Assembly: GCA_910578215.1 (NCBI GenBank)
Contig: CAJTPH010000013.1
Span: 13,321-51,104 of the forward strand
Reading direction: 5' to 3'
DNA: 37,784 nucleotides
Origin: an uncultured Acetatifactor sp.
GTDB taxonomy: Bacteria > Bacillota > Clostridia > Lachnospirales > Lachnospiraceae
Positions 8,794-17,027 of this stretch are shown here, one piece after another (positions within the stretch are counted from its first letter, which is position 1; every line of letters begins with the position of its first letter). The translations under genes and the position numbers were made by a program. A model generated the notes under the pieces. It saw only the letters and a list, made by a program, of their open reading frames with translations. It made no database searches and had not been told where the DNA came from.

Positions 8794-9243
8794 ATGGTTA
8801 TAAGGGAATATCAGTCATGTGATTGTAAGGAGCTGGCGGAATTGTTTTATCATACGGTACATACTGTCAACGCCAGAGATTACACAAAAGAGCAGTTAGA
8901 TGTATGGGCAACGGGAAGGGTTGATACGGAAAGGTGGAACCGGTCCCTTCAGGAGCATTACAGCATAGTGGCAGTTGAGGGCAAAATCATCACCGGCTTT
9001 GGCGACATCGACGAAACCGGCTATCTTGACCGCCTGTATGTTCATGCCGACTTCCAGAGCATGGGAATTGCTTCCGCTATATGCAATAAGTTGGAGCAGT
9101 CTGCCCCGGGGAGGGTGATTACCCACGCTTCCATTACAGCAAGGGGCTTTTTCGAGAAAAGAGGATACAGAGTGATCAGGGAACAGCAGGTGGAATGGCA
9201 GGGAATCCTGCTGACAAATTTCGTTATGGAAAAGGAGCTGTGA
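8794..9243 (+). CDS. GNAT family N-acetyltransferase
   Basis: A 149-residue acetyl-CoA-dependent acetyltransferase. The GNAT core is visible as VEGKIITGFGDIDETGYLDR, with strand beta4, then LYVHADFQSMGIASAICNKL, where QSMGIA is the pyrophosphate-binding Q-x-x-G-x-A loop. ARGFFEKRGYRVIREQQVEW is the usual terminal segment. AGGAGG lies 5 bases before the ATG. The acceptor substrate is unknown. Transcribed alone, convergent with the ApbE gene; a weak hairpin ATACG/CGTAT followed by five T at 9247-9270 may end the transcript. Confidence 0.88.
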   Translation: MVIREYQSCDCKELAELFYHTVHTVNARDYTKEQLDVWATGRVDTERWNRSLQEHYSIVAVEGKIITGFGDIDETGYLDRLYVHADFQSMGIASAICNKLEQSAPGRVITHASITARGFFEKRGYRVIREQQVEWQGILLTNFVMEKEL

Positions 9244-9268
9244 GTCGATACGCGCCGTATTGCCCTTT

Positions 9269-10346
9269 TTAATGCCCGGCAGGCGAAAAGCAGCTCTCCA
9301 TCCCTTCCGTCATCAAAATTTCTCCCTCAAATGTCACAAACAATGCCTCTGCGCCGTATTCCTGTGCCAGCTTCATTCCCTTCTCGGCTCCCAGGACAAA
9401 GCATGCGGTGGACAGCGCATCGCTCAACAGCCCTTCCCTGGTCAGAATGGTCACGCTGTGGACTCCGCTGTCCGCAGGCATTCCCGTAGCGGGGTCTATG
9501 ATATGATGACAGCGGGCGCCGTCTGCCTCCACATAGCGCTCGTAGTCACCGGAGGTGGAAACGCACCACTGCCCCTTCAGTGAAAGTATCCCGATGTACT
9601 CGGCAGTGTCCAGCGGATTCAGAATCCCCACCTTCCAGTCCGTACCGTCCGGCTTTCCGCCGTAGGTCAGCACACTGCCCCCCAGGGAAATCACCGCACC
9701 GCCGATTTCGCTTTCCTTCAGGCTGTCCCGGAGCTTATCCAGCGCATATCCCTTGCCTGCCGCTCCCAGATCGAGCTGCATGCCCGCCGGAAGAAAAATT
9801 CTTGCCTGCAGAATTTCTCCCTTTTCCCCAAGTACCTCCGGCTTCAGTTCCAGCTTTTCATAGCCGCAGCTTTCCAGCGCCTGACGCAAAATCGAAGGCT
9901 CCGGCATCGTATAAGCTCCCGTCTGCTCCCCGGCCGCCCAGCCGTCAATGTTCCAGAGACGCACCACCGGTCCCAGGGTTATATCGAAAGCCCCTTCCGC
10001 CCTTTTGCTCAGATTCATGCACTCAACAATAACACCTGTCATATCGCTCGACAAAAGGTATCCTTCCCCATTGCCCGCCGTTTTATTGGCGGCGCAGATC
10101 TCCGAGGTCTCCAGACGCCACGACAGCTCCTGTTCCTCCAGTCGGTTTAAGAGCTCCATTACTTCAGCCGAAACCCAGTCCGCCGTATGGTCATCCGGGG
10201 CGTAAAGGGTCTGCCGCACCACGGTTCCCATGGCGGTATCCGTATATTGGCGGGGCGCCGCATCCGCATAGAAGCAGCGCCAACAGTCCTGCCGACGCCA
10301 GGGTAAATAATATTTGCGAAGAAAATATTTTTGAGCACTTCCTCAT
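9269..10346 (-). pseudogene. apbE: ApbE-type FAD:protein FMN transferase lipoprotein, interrupted by a +1 frameshift
   Basis: Family role: attaches FMN from FAD to a threonine of target proteins outside the membrane. The body (9269 to about 10250) has the typical AFDITLGPVVRLWNI, MQLDLGAAGKGYALD, GGAVISLGGSVLTYG, HHIIDPATGMPAD and LSDALSTACFVLG. The N-terminal signal MRKCSKIFSSQILFTLASAG followed by the lipobox LLCGC starts at the ATG at 10346 but is in another frame. Dropping one base in the run of four G (C on the coding strand) at 10252-10255 joins them perfectly and reads CGARQYTDTAMGTVV, the normal family sequence. So the gene is either recently inactivated, phase-variable, or affected by a sequencing error. 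A start at the internal ATG (10231) would lack the export signal. Confidence 0.85.
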
Positions 10347-10400
10347 ATTCTCATTCCCTTTTGTTTTTAATTTTGATATACTTTTACCGTACAGCGCCAA

Positions 10401-10437
10401 ATTATAAAGCAGGTTTATGGCCAGAGCCTCGCCATAA
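10401..10437. promoter_or_regulatory. divergent regulatory region: -10 candidate and 7-9-7 dyad
   Basis: The 147-base gap between apbE (-) and the NusG-II gene (+) holds the perfect inverted repeat TTATGGC (10415-10421) / GCCATAA (10431-10437) and, beside it, TATAAT on the minus strand (10406-10401), 55 bases from the apbE ATG. No convincing -35 is seen for either direction. The dyad may be an operator for both genes. Confidence 0.3.
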
Positions 10438-10493
10438 CAGCAGTCGTCGTAATCTGCGCTGGACAAGATTTAGCGTTAAAGGAAGGTAATCCG

Positions 10494-10919
10494 TTGAAAA
10501 CAGAGCAAAGCAATAAAAAAGCAGCTGTAATCATTTCTTTGATTCTCAGCCTGCTGGTTTTATTCAGCCTGGTGTACCTGCTGCTTCCCGGTCCGGGAAG
10601 CTCGGAGGCAGGCCGCTACACAGCAGAGATTTACCAGGGCGGCAGGCTGCTTTACAGCATACCCTTAAATAATATTTCCGAAAACCGAAGCATTATCATA
10701 GAAAGTCCCGACGGCGGAAAAAACGAAATCGAGCTTCGCCCGGGCAGCATCGGCATTGTCTCTGCCGACTGTCCTGACAAGCTCTGTGTCCGTCAGGGCT
10801 TTATCTCCGACGCAAGGCTTCCCATTACCTGTCTGCCCAACCGGCTTGTGATTTTGCTGCGTCCTGCGCTCAACGGCGCGGAAAGCGATTCAATAACGCC
10901 AGATATTGTCACCTATTAA
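10494..10919 (+). CDS. NusG domain II-containing membrane-anchored protein
   Basis: A 141-residue protein with an N-terminal membrane segment (about 9-31, AVIISLILSLLVLFSLVYLL) and an extracytoplasmic NusG_II domain (PF07009). The domain shows ELRPGSIGIVSADCPDKLCV, then ARLPITCLPNRLVILL. The Cys residues in CPDKLC and LPITC are conserved in this family. The start is a TTG at 10494 with GGAAGG 8 bases upstream. It precedes the Gx transporter gene by 29 bases and diverges from apbE. The same pair occurs as EetA/EetB in flavin-based extracellular electron transfer loci of Listeria and relatives; from recalled knowledge, so the assignment is tentative. Confidence 0.85.
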   Translation: MKTEQSNKKAAVIISLILSLLVLFSLVYLLLPGPGSSEAGRYTAEIYQGGRLLYSIPLNNISENRSIIIESPDGGKNEIELRPGSIGIVSADCPDKLCVRQGFISDARLPITCLPNRLVILLRPALNGAESDSITPDIVTY

Positions 10920-10948
10920 TAACACCCATTATCCCCAAGGAGACCTAC

Positions 10949-11455
10949 ATGCACGTAAAAAAACTGACTGTACTTGCCCTGTTTACGACCCTGTCCCTTG
11001 CCGTTTATGCCGTGGAAAGCGCCATTCCCCCGCTGGTTCCCATCCCCGGTATAAAGCTTGGGCTTGCAAACATTATAACCCTGATTTTACTGCAGAATGC
11101 CTCCGCGAAGGATGCTCTTATGGTACTGGCCGCCAGAATCCTGCTCTCCTCGCTGTTATTTGGCAATGTCTTAAGTCTGCTTTACAGCCTCTGCGGCGGA
11201 GGCTTAAGCCTGCTCGCCATGATGCTCGGCACAAGGCTTCTGCATGGAAGGCTGGGCTTCCTGACCGGCGCGCTGGGCGGGCTGGCCCACAATACGGGGC
11301 AGCTGCTCATCGCCCTCATGGTCACATCCACGCCCGGTATAACCGCGTACTTCCCTTTCCTGAGCCTGAGCGGTATTCTGACAGGTCTTTTCACAGGGCT
11401 GTGCGGACAATTTGCAGGCCGATACCTGCTGCGTGGACGGCATCTGTTCCGTTAA
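10949..11455 (+). CDS. Gx transporter family membrane protein (heptaprenyl diphosphate synthase component I-like)
   Basis: A 168-residue integral membrane protein with about five hydrophobic helices and the family segment PLVPIPGIKLGLANIITLIL near the start. It matches PF07456, often named heptaprenyl diphosphate synthase component I or Gx transporter. The fold resembles substrate-binding subunits of ECF transporters; the cargo is not known. AAGGAG lies 6 bases before the ATG. It follows the NusG-II gene and is probably the last gene of that transcript, ending 7 bases before the convergent folBK stop. With ApbE and NusG-II proteins next door, a role in quinone or flavin supply for electron transfer is possible. 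Confidence 0.85.
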   Translation: MHVKKLTVLALFTTLSLAVYAVESAIPPLVPIPGIKLGLANIITLILLQNASAKDALMVLAARILLSSLLFGNVLSLLYSLCGGGLSLLAMMLGTRLLHGRLGFLTGALGGLAHNTGQLLIALMVTSTPGITAYFPFLSLSGILTGLFTGLCGQFAGRYLLRGRHLFR

Positions 11456-11462
11456 CCGTTCC

Positions 11463-12290
11463 TCAAAGCTCTTTCAGGAGACCCGCCACCGTCTTTCCCA
11501 TAAGCGGATGACACATATAAGGCGCGATCGCTGCCAGAGGCTCCAGCACAAAACGGCGGTTTTGCAGATCGGGATGCGGTATAACAAGCGTCTCGCTTCT
11601 GTAACAGAGTGCGTCAAAAAACAAGATATCCAGGTCCAGCGTCCTTGGTCCCCAATGGATCTCTCTTTTTCTGCCTGCCGCACTTTCTATTTTCTGAAGC
11701 GTTTCCAGAAGCTCCTCCGGATTCAGAAGGGTCTCCAATTCCAGTACGCCGTTCAAAAAATCCTCCTGCTCTACTCCGCCGTAAGGCTTTGTCACGATTA
11801 ATTCCGACACTCTTTTAACCTTTATAAGGGGATGTGCCTCCAGGGCCTCGACGGCGCCTTTGATATAGCGCTCTCTGTCCCCCATGTTAGACCCCACGCC
11901 GATATAGGACCGATGCCATCCTCTGTGCACCTTGACCGAAACACAGCCAAAGGGGAGCTTAATGGGAGCATGGGGCTTCAATATCTCCAAATCCAGCTCA
12001 CATATTAAATCATATTTTAACAGCAGCGCTCTTGCCAGCTTTTCGGCAGCTGCCTCCAAAAGCCTGCATGTGTTGTTCTGCATCCACTCCGTTATAAAAA
12101 AACAGGCGTCTCCATAATCTATGGAATAAGCCAGATTATCTTCTTCACATGCCTTATGCACATCCGTATAAAAGGTTGCGTTCACATAAAAAATCTGCCC
12201 GTCTCTGGCTTCCTCCGGGAATACCCCATGATGTGCAAATATCTCCAGCCTGTCTATTCTGATTTCATCCTTCGCCCACTCCGAGTACAT
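11463..12290 (-). CDS. folBK: fused dihydroneopterin aldolase / HPPK (FolB-FolK)
   Basis: Carries out two folate steps: dihydroneopterin to 6-hydroxymethyl-dihydropterin (FolB part, about 1-118) and its pyrophosphorylation (FolK part, about 125-275). The FolB part has IRIDRLEIFAHHGVFPEEA, with the catalytic Glu, and ILKPHAPIKLPF with the catalytic Lys. The FolK part has SYIGVGSNMGDRERYI, GPRTLDLDILFFDAL and VIPHPDLQNRRFVLEPLA. The ATG overlaps the folP stop by one base (TAATG), which indicates translational coupling. Fusion of these two enzymes is known in several bacteria. Confidence 0.96.
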   Translation of the reverse strand: MYSEWAKDEIRIDRLEIFAHHGVFPEEARDGQIFYVNATFYTDVHKACEEDNLAYSIDYGDACFFITEWMQNNTCRLLEAAAEKLARALLLKYDLICELDLEILKPHAPIKLPFGCVSVKVHRGWHRSYIGVGSNMGDRERYIKGAVEALEAHPLIKVKRVSELIVTKPYGGVEQEDFLNGVLELETLLNPEELLETLQKIESAAGRKREIHWGPRTLDLDILFFDALCYRSETLVIPHPDLQNRRFVLEPLAAIAPYMCHPLMGKTVAGLLKEL

Positions 12291-13105
12291 TACCTGCGCC
12301 CTCCTTTCAAAACCGCCTCCGTCATCCTCACCGCGCGGACATTTTCTCTGACGTCATGAACGCGCACAAACATACAGCCCTTCATCACCGCGATCACGGT
12401 GGTTGCCAGGGTTCCCTCCAGCCTTTCATCCACAGGCAGCTCAAGCGTCAGACCCACCACGGATTTGCGGCTGCAGCCCAGGAGCAGAGGGCATCCCAGA
12501 GCCTTCAGCTCCTCCATGGAACGGATGACCTCCAAATTCTGTTCATAGGTCTTTGCAAAGCCCACCCCAGGGTCCAGAATGATCCGTTCAGCCCCAATGC
12601 CCGCCAGCTTTGCAAGGCGAAGGGATTCCGCCAGGTCGGCAGCCACGTCCTGCATGAAATTTTGGTATTCCGGCTGTTTTCTATTATGCATCAGGCAGCA
12701 TGGCAGACCGCTGTCTGCTATAACATGTGCTATTTTTTCATCCCACTTCAGCCCCCAGATATCGTTGATCAGGTCCGCCCCGGCTGCAATGCCCGCCGCC
12801 GCAACCTCCGCCTTATAAGTGTCCAGCGAGACCGGCACGTCAAACTCTGCCTTCACCGCCCGAATCACCGGAGCTACCCTGGCGATCTCCTCCTCATCGG
12901 AGATCATGGTATAGCCGGGACGCGTTGACTCACCTCCGATATCGATAATGTCCGCCCCCTCCTTCAGCATCTCCTCCACATGGTAAAGCGCTCTGTCCTT
13001 ATCGTTCCAGCTTCCCCCGTCCGAAAAGGAGTCCGGCGTCAAATTCAGAATCCCCATCACATAGGTATATCCTCCGGTCTGAAACTCCCTGCTTCCAATT
13101 CTCAT
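12290..13105 (-). CDS. folP: dihydropteroate synthase
   Basis: Joins p-aminobenzoate to hydroxymethyl-dihydropterin pyrophosphate; the sulfonamide target. The 271-residue TIM-barrel shows MGILNLTPDSFSDGG, ADIIDIGGESTRPG, ADLINDIWGLKWD, IILDPGVGFAKT and LLLGCSRKS, all in family order, plus the terminal VRVHDVRENVRAVRM. The length is normal. It sits between the HD-hydrolase gene (153-base gap without visible gene) and folBK, which it overlaps. Confidence 0.97.
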   Translation of the reverse strand: MRIGSREFQTGGYTYVMGILNLTPDSFSDGGSWNDKDRALYHVEEMLKEGADIIDIGGESTRPGYTMISDEEEIARVAPVIRAVKAEFDVPVSLDTYKAEVAAAGIAAGADLINDIWGLKWDEKIAHVIADSGLPCCLMHNRKQPEYQNFMQDVAADLAESLRLAKLAGIGAERIILDPGVGFAKTYEQNLEVIRSMEELKALGCPLLLGCSRKSVVGLTLELPVDERLEGTLATTVIAVMKGCMFVRVHDVRENVRAVRMTEAVLKGGRR

Positions 13106-13258
13106 TCGCTCCTATAGCCTCCTTTTCCCTGTTGGGGCAAAGCCTTCTTTTTCCCCGGCTTTTTCCTTACCTTTTCCCTGTATTTCTCCCGGCAGCCTTC
13201 AGCCTTTGTATTCGTTCTTACCCCGGTATCCTTCAGGCTTAGCTACGGCTTACCGCCC

Positions 13259-13750
13259 TCAATATCTCAGGCTTCTGTTCTTTTTGCCCTCCTTCCAGCT
13301 GCATTCCCCTTCCGCCGGGCAGCAAAAGCAGGCCCGGCTCAGCTTGTCCGCACGGTAAAGAATGCCCTTTAAGCCTTTCTCACATGCCGAACGCTCGTCC
13401 CTGTGCCCGCGGATGGCTTCTATAATAACATCCGTTTCATTTTGATCAAAGCCGCAGTCCGGGAGAATGACCCAGGCCAGCCGTGCGCTTGCCTGCTCAT
13501 GTGGAATTCCCTCTGCATACTGCATATGCTTTCCTATGTCATGCAGCAAAGCCGCGGCGTAGATCAGCTCTGTTTCCGTGCTCAGCCCTTCTTCAGCATT
13601 GATGATTCTTCCGATTCTTGCCACATCCAGAAAATGTGCCATATTATGACGGCAGAATATCCTGTCCTTTTCCGCCGTTTCATTTTTTTGTATACACTCA
13701 ATAAATACAGGGTGCTTTAGAATTTTATCAATTCTATCCAATATTACCAC
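13259..13750 (-). CDS. HD-domain hydrolase of the folate operon
   Basis: A 163-residue metal-dependent phosphohydrolase of the HD superfamily. Candidate ligands, numbered from 13750, are H35/H39 (FCRHNMAHFLDVARI), H70-D71 (AALLHDIGKHM), H84, H116 (AIRGHRDE) and D135 (YRADKLSR). It ends with a cysteine cluster CFCCPAEGEC (141-150), which is not part of the HD core. The start is uncertain: GTG at 13750 with AAAGG 7 bases upstream, or TTG at 13741 with AGGTGG 5 bases upstream. The place between folE and folP matches the missing step of the pathway, removal of phosphate from dihydroneopterin triphosphate; the archaeal MptB phosphodiesterase of pterin synthesis is also an HD protein. That role is inference. 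Confidence 0.85.
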   Translation of the reverse strand: MVILDRIDKILKHPVFIECIQKNETAEKDRIFCRHNMAHFLDVARIGRIINAEEGLSTETELIYAAALLHDIGKHMQYAEGIPHEQASARLAWVILPDCGFDQNETDVIIEAIRGHRDERSACEKGLKGILYRADKLSRACFCCPAEGECSWKEGKKNRSLRY

Positions 13751-13848
13751 CTATTCGCCTTTTCTCACAGGGCAGCTTTTCGCCCTCTGGCAGCTATCGC
13801 CGCCTGCTTCACCGCCCTGGAAAATCATCCGCCTTCTGACAGAAATTA

Positions 13849-14412
13849 TCAGCCTTGGAGCCGCAGCATGGCAAAAAAGTGTTCCTGGAGAAGCGGATTA
13901 TCCTTGAAGACGCCTCTCGCAGCCACGCTTACGGTCTTGCTGCCCGGTTTCTTCACGCCCCGCATTGTCATGCACATATGCTCTGCCTCCAGCACCACCA
14001 TAGCTCCCTGCGGCGCCAGATATCTCATAAGCTCATCCGCAATCTGCCCCGTCATGCGCTCCTGAATCTGCAGCCTTCTTGCATATACCTCCACGGTTCT
14101 TGCAAGCTTGCTCAGCCCCACCACCCTGCCGTCCGGTATATAGGCGATATGGGCCTTCCCGTAAAAGGGCATCAGATGATGCTCACACATGGAATAGAAC
14201 ACAATATCCTTTTCCAACACCATCTCGTTACTGTCCACGGAAAATACTCTCGACAGGGGCTCGCCCGCATCCGTTCCCATTCCCGAGAAAAGCTCCTCAT
14301 ACATACGGGCAATTCTGTCAGGGGTTTCCGCCAGCCCCTCCCTTGTCACATCCTCGCCGATTCCTTCTAAGAGCAGCCTTACCGCCTCTCTTATTTTCTC
14401 CTGATCTACCAT
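13849..14412 (-). CDS. folE: GTP cyclohydrolase I
   Basis: Converts GTP to 7,8-dihydroneopterin triphosphate, the first folate step. The 187-residue protein has ETPDRIARMYEELFSG, then FYSMCEHHLMPFYGKAHIAY with zinc ligands C76 and H79, GLSKLARTVEVYARRLQIQE, and HMCMTMRGVKKPGS with the third ligand C147. Length and motifs are those of the zinc-dependent FolE (type IA). It lies 35 bases after folC and is followed, after 98 bases, by the HD gene. Confidence 0.97.
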   Translation of the reverse strand: MVDQEKIREAVRLLLEGIGEDVTREGLAETPDRIARMYEELFSGMGTDAGEPLSRVFSVDSNEMVLEKDIVFYSMCEHHLMPFYGKAHIAYIPDGRVVGLSKLARTVEVYARRLQIQERMTGQIADELMRYLAPQGAMVVLEAEHMCMTMRGVKKPGSKTVSVAARGVFKDNPLLQEHFFAMLRLQG

Positions 14413-14447
14413 TATACAACTCCTCCTGTCAGCCAGAGCAGCGTCTG

Positions 14448-15740
14448 TTATTTCCCACCTCTCGCAGCCACAATATCCATCAGCCTTCCCAGAAACGAAA
14501 GCGAACCGAAGGCGACGATCACATCCTCCTTTTCCGCCATCAGATACGCCGCTTCCACCGCCTCCTCCAGACTGTCCGCCGCCGTCACGCCTGGGTGATA
14601 CCTGACCACCTCCTGAGCCAGCTCATAAGAAGACATCGCCCTTGGATTCCCCGGAGCCGCAACCGTAATAATCTGGTCCGCAAGCCCATGGGTGAGGGCA
14701 ATTACCTTCTCATATTCCTTATCTCTGAACATTCCCATTATATACACAATTCTCTTATTTGCAAAATAAAATTGCAGGGATTCCGCCAATCTTTTTGCGG
14801 CGTCCTCATTATGGGCCCCGTCCGCCAGAAAATACGGCTTTCTGCCAATGACGGTAAACCTTCCCGGCCACTTGGCCTCCAGAAAGCCTCTGCGCAGCCT
14901 GTCCTCCCGGACCGGAAAGCCCTTTTCAGCCAAAGCCTTCAGCGCCTCCAGCGCAAGCGCCCCATTGTCTATCTGATATCGGCCCGCCAAGGTAATCTCC
15001 AAGCCCTTATAGCCCCCATAGTCAAAACGCTGCCTCTCCAGGCCATAGCGTATATGCACCGCAAGCGCCGGGTCCGCCACGGTAAGCGCACAGCCCGCTT
15101 CCGCCGCCCTTTCCTCTATCACCTGCATTGCGGCAGGTTCCTGGCGCAGGCTGACCACATGGCAGCCCTTTTTTATAATACCCGCCTTCTGCCGTGCAAT
15201 TTTTTCCAGAGAGCCTCCCAGAAACCTCATGTGATCCATGCTGATGGAGGCAAGCACCGCAACCAGGGTATTTTCTACAATATTTGTGGCATCCGTAAGC
15301 CCGCCCATGCCGGTCTCCAAGACCACAATATCACATTTCTTTTCCTGAAAGTACAAAAAAGCAAGGGCGGTTTCTATCTCGAAGGCGGTGGGGTGACAGT
15401 GTCCCGACGCCTCCATACAGCCGCATGCTTCTTTTATCCTTTCCATTCCCCGGCAAAGCGCATTCTTGGTTATATAGCTGTCATTTACCTGTATTTTCTC
15501 CCTGTATTCAAAAATAACAGGTGAAATATATCTCCCCACGCGGTATCCGGCAGCCCTCAGCGCCGCCGAGATAAACGCCGATACGGAGCCCTTTCCGTTC
15601 GTGCCCGCAATGTGCACAAACTTTAAGCTCCTCTGAGGATCGCCAAGCCTTTCGCAAAGCTCCCTTATACTGTCAAGCCCCGGCACTATGCCAAGCCTTC
15701 CGGCACTGTCTATAAATTCATATACTTCTCTCTCATTCAT
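14448..15740 (-). CDS. folC: bifunctional folylpolyglutamate synthase / dihydrofolate synthase
   Basis: Adds glutamate to dihydropteroate and to folates. The 430-residue Mur-ligase-type protein has the P-loop FVHIAGTNGKGSVSAFI (about 41-57), then YISPVIFEYREKIQVN, the mid-domain LETGMGGLTDATN, SISMDHMRFLGGSLEKIARQKAG, and in the C-terminal domain LADGAHNEDAAKRLAESL. The start at 15740 gives the standard N-terminus. It is the first gene of the folate operon folC-folE-HD-folP-folBK; a perfect 8-bp hairpin lies 25 bases upstream in the leader. Confidence 0.96.
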   Translation of the reverse strand: MNEREVYEFIDSAGRLGIVPGLDSIRELCERLGDPQRSLKFVHIAGTNGKGSVSAFISAALRAAGYRVGRYISPVIFEYREKIQVNDSYITKNALCRGMERIKEACGCMEASGHCHPTAFEIETALAFLYFQEKKCDIVVLETGMGGLTDATNIVENTLVAVLASISMDHMRFLGGSLEKIARQKAGIIKKGCHVVSLRQEPAAMQVIEERAAEAGCALTVADPALAVHIRYGLERQRFDYGGYKGLEITLAGRYQIDNGALALEALKALAEKGFPVREDRLRRGFLEAKWPGRFTVIGRKPYFLADGAHNEDAAKRLAESLQFYFANKRIVYIMGMFRDKEYEKVIALTHGLADQIITVAAPGNPRAMSSYELAQEVVRYHPGVTAADSLEEAVEAAYLMAEKEDVIVAFGSLSFLGRLMDIVAARGGK

Positions 15741-15764
15741 TCCATTCTCTCTTTTTCATATAAG

Positions 15765-15785
15765 CTGCAGGCCAAATGCCTGCAG
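15765..15785. repeat. 8-bp perfect hairpin upstream of folC
   Basis: CTGCAGGC (15765-15772) and GCCTGCAG (15778-15785) with loop CAAAT. On the minus strand it would lie in the folC leader, about 25 bases before the ATG. Could be a leader stem or a regulator site; no T-run, so not a terminator. Confidence 0.4.
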
Positions 15786-15984
15786 AGTCATTTGCCTGAT
15801 GCCGGGAACATGGCTTTTTATGAACGAACATATCTTGGGGAAAAATTCCCGCCGCTGACCCAGGCCTATAACACATGCAATTTTGCGAAAATTTACTTAT
15901 AATAAACGCCGCGCCCGGAAATACTAACCAGGCCCCCGGATTTTGCCGGATTCCAAGTCTGCATTCAAGAAAGGACGAAACACA

Positions 15985-16398
15985 ATGAAGCATACGTTTG
16001 TCAAAAACTTCCTGGCCTGCGGTCTCACCGGCTGGTGCATGGAAATCATCTTTACCTCTCTGGACGCGCTGCGCCGCCGGGAAATGACCCTCAAGGGGAA
16101 CACCTCCCTTTGGATGTTTCCCATTTACGGAAGCGCCGCACTGCTCAAGCCCATTTGCAGGCTATTGAAAAACCGCCCGGTATGGCTTCGGGGCGCCACC
16201 TACATGAGCCTGATCTATTCCATGGAATATCTGTCCGGCAAGCTGCTCTCCAAATTTAAGCTCTGCCCCTGGGACTACAGCCGCAGCCGCTTTCGTGTGG
16301 ACAATGTCATCCGTCTTGACTTTGCGCCGTTTTGGTTCGGAGTCGGCCTGATGTTTGAGCGCCTCATGTCGTCTTCCGCACCGGCAGAGGATAAATAA
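15985..16398 (+). CDS. small PF06541-type membrane protein
   Basis: A 137-residue protein of the PF06541 family, named putative ABC transporter permease in databases though transport has not been shown. Seen here: GWCMEIIFTSL (about 15-25), LWMFPIYGSAALL, YSMEYLSGKLLSKF and CPWDYS. The same motif set (GWC-E, PIYG, EY-G, WDYS) occurs in the larger protein at 27847-28830. AAAGGA lies 9 bases before the ATG at 15985; an upstream in-frame extension is not supported. A TATAAT at 15898-15903 may be its -10. Convergent with the PH-domain gene. Confidence 0.78.
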   Translation: MKHTFVKNFLACGLTGWCMEIIFTSLDALRRREMTLKGNTSLWMFPIYGSAALLKPICRLLKNRPVWLRGATYMSLIYSMEYLSGKLLSKFKLCPWDYSRSRFRVDNVIRLDFAPFWFGVGLMFERLMSSSAPAEDK

Positions 16399-16452
16399 GC
16401 CCCTGGCCCGCTCCTGCCATAAACCGCCTGCCGGCATCTGCCAGGCCCCCGC

Positions 16453-16836
16453 TCAGGAATCCGTATCGCCCGATACGTCGTCCACCTCGTCGGAGCCGAT
16501 ATCCAGCATATTTACGGTACGTCTTTTCAGTCTCTCCTCCTCGGACTGCCTCAGGATAAACTCCTTTACCGCCTTTGAATTTTTGATATGTGTCAGTATA
16601 AGCTGCGGGTGCGTGGTATCGCCGGTATAGCAGGTCACCGTCCCCAGTCTGAACATTTTCTCCATAAGGGTCGCACTGTGCTCCACATCCTGCACCTTAT
16701 ACATATAACAGTCGTTTTCCACCGTTTTAAACAGCCCCTCCGCAATTGTGATCATATCCTCCTTTACCGTATATTTTGTAAAGGTAAAGGGAAGCCCCAA
16801 AAAAAGCCATCTTTTTCTTTCCACAAATTCTATCAT
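16453..16836 (-). CDS. PH (bPH_2/YdbS-like) domain protein
   Basis: A 127-residue protein with the bacterial PH domain formerly called DUF304 (PF03703): FTFTKYTVKEDMITIAEGLF, then MYKVQDVEHSATLMEKMFRL and GTVTCYTGDTTHPQLILTHI. It has no membrane segment, unlike YdbS/YdbT. The C-terminus is acidic (MLDIGSDEVDDVSGDTD). GGTGG lies 6 bases before the ATG, and a strong promoter is at 16876-16904. Transcribed alone. Role unknown. Confidence 0.82.
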   Translation of the reverse strand: MIEFVERKRWLFLGLPFTFTKYTVKEDMITIAEGLFKTVENDCYMYKVQDVEHSATLMEKMFRLGTVTCYTGDTTHPQLILTHIKNSKAVKEFILRQSEEERLKRRTVNMLDIGSDEVDDVSGDTDS

Positions 16837-16875
16837 TACAAACCACCGTGCCTTTCCTTATAAATTCCTGACATA

Positions 16876-16904
16876 ATTATAGTTGAAGTTGCCGATATAT
16901 GCAA
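16876..16904 (-). promoter_or_regulatory. sigma-A-type promoter for PH-domain gene
   Basis: Minus strand TTGCAT (16904-16899), exactly 17 bases, TATAAT (16881-16876). Start of transcription near 16869, 33 bases before the ATG. The surrounding 16860-17000 is very AT-rich and holds no gene. Confidence 0.7.
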
Positions 16905-16993
16905 AAGCTTTCTGTATTTAATTATTAAATTTTTGTGCAGTATTATTAATAATCCTATTTACTGAATTTTTCCTTTGATTTTGTTAATATTTA

Positions 16994-17022
16994 TTGAAAC
17001 TATTTTCCAGAAGTGTTATCAT
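16994..17022 (+). promoter_or_regulatory. sigma-A-type promoter for nitroreductase transcript
   Basis: TTGAAA (16994-16999), 17-base spacer, TATCAT (17017-17022). The predicted start, near 17029, coincides with the first bases of the long stem at 17028-17038, so the RNA would begin with the 5' arm of that stem. Confidence 0.65.
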
Positions 17023-17027
17023 AAGGC

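Noticed and set aside
14079..15524. 481-codon plus-strand open frame
   Set aside because: Lies opposite folC and folE, both strongly supported; sequence is low in family-like patterns and rich in Pro/Arg/His, typical of a reverse-strand shadow.
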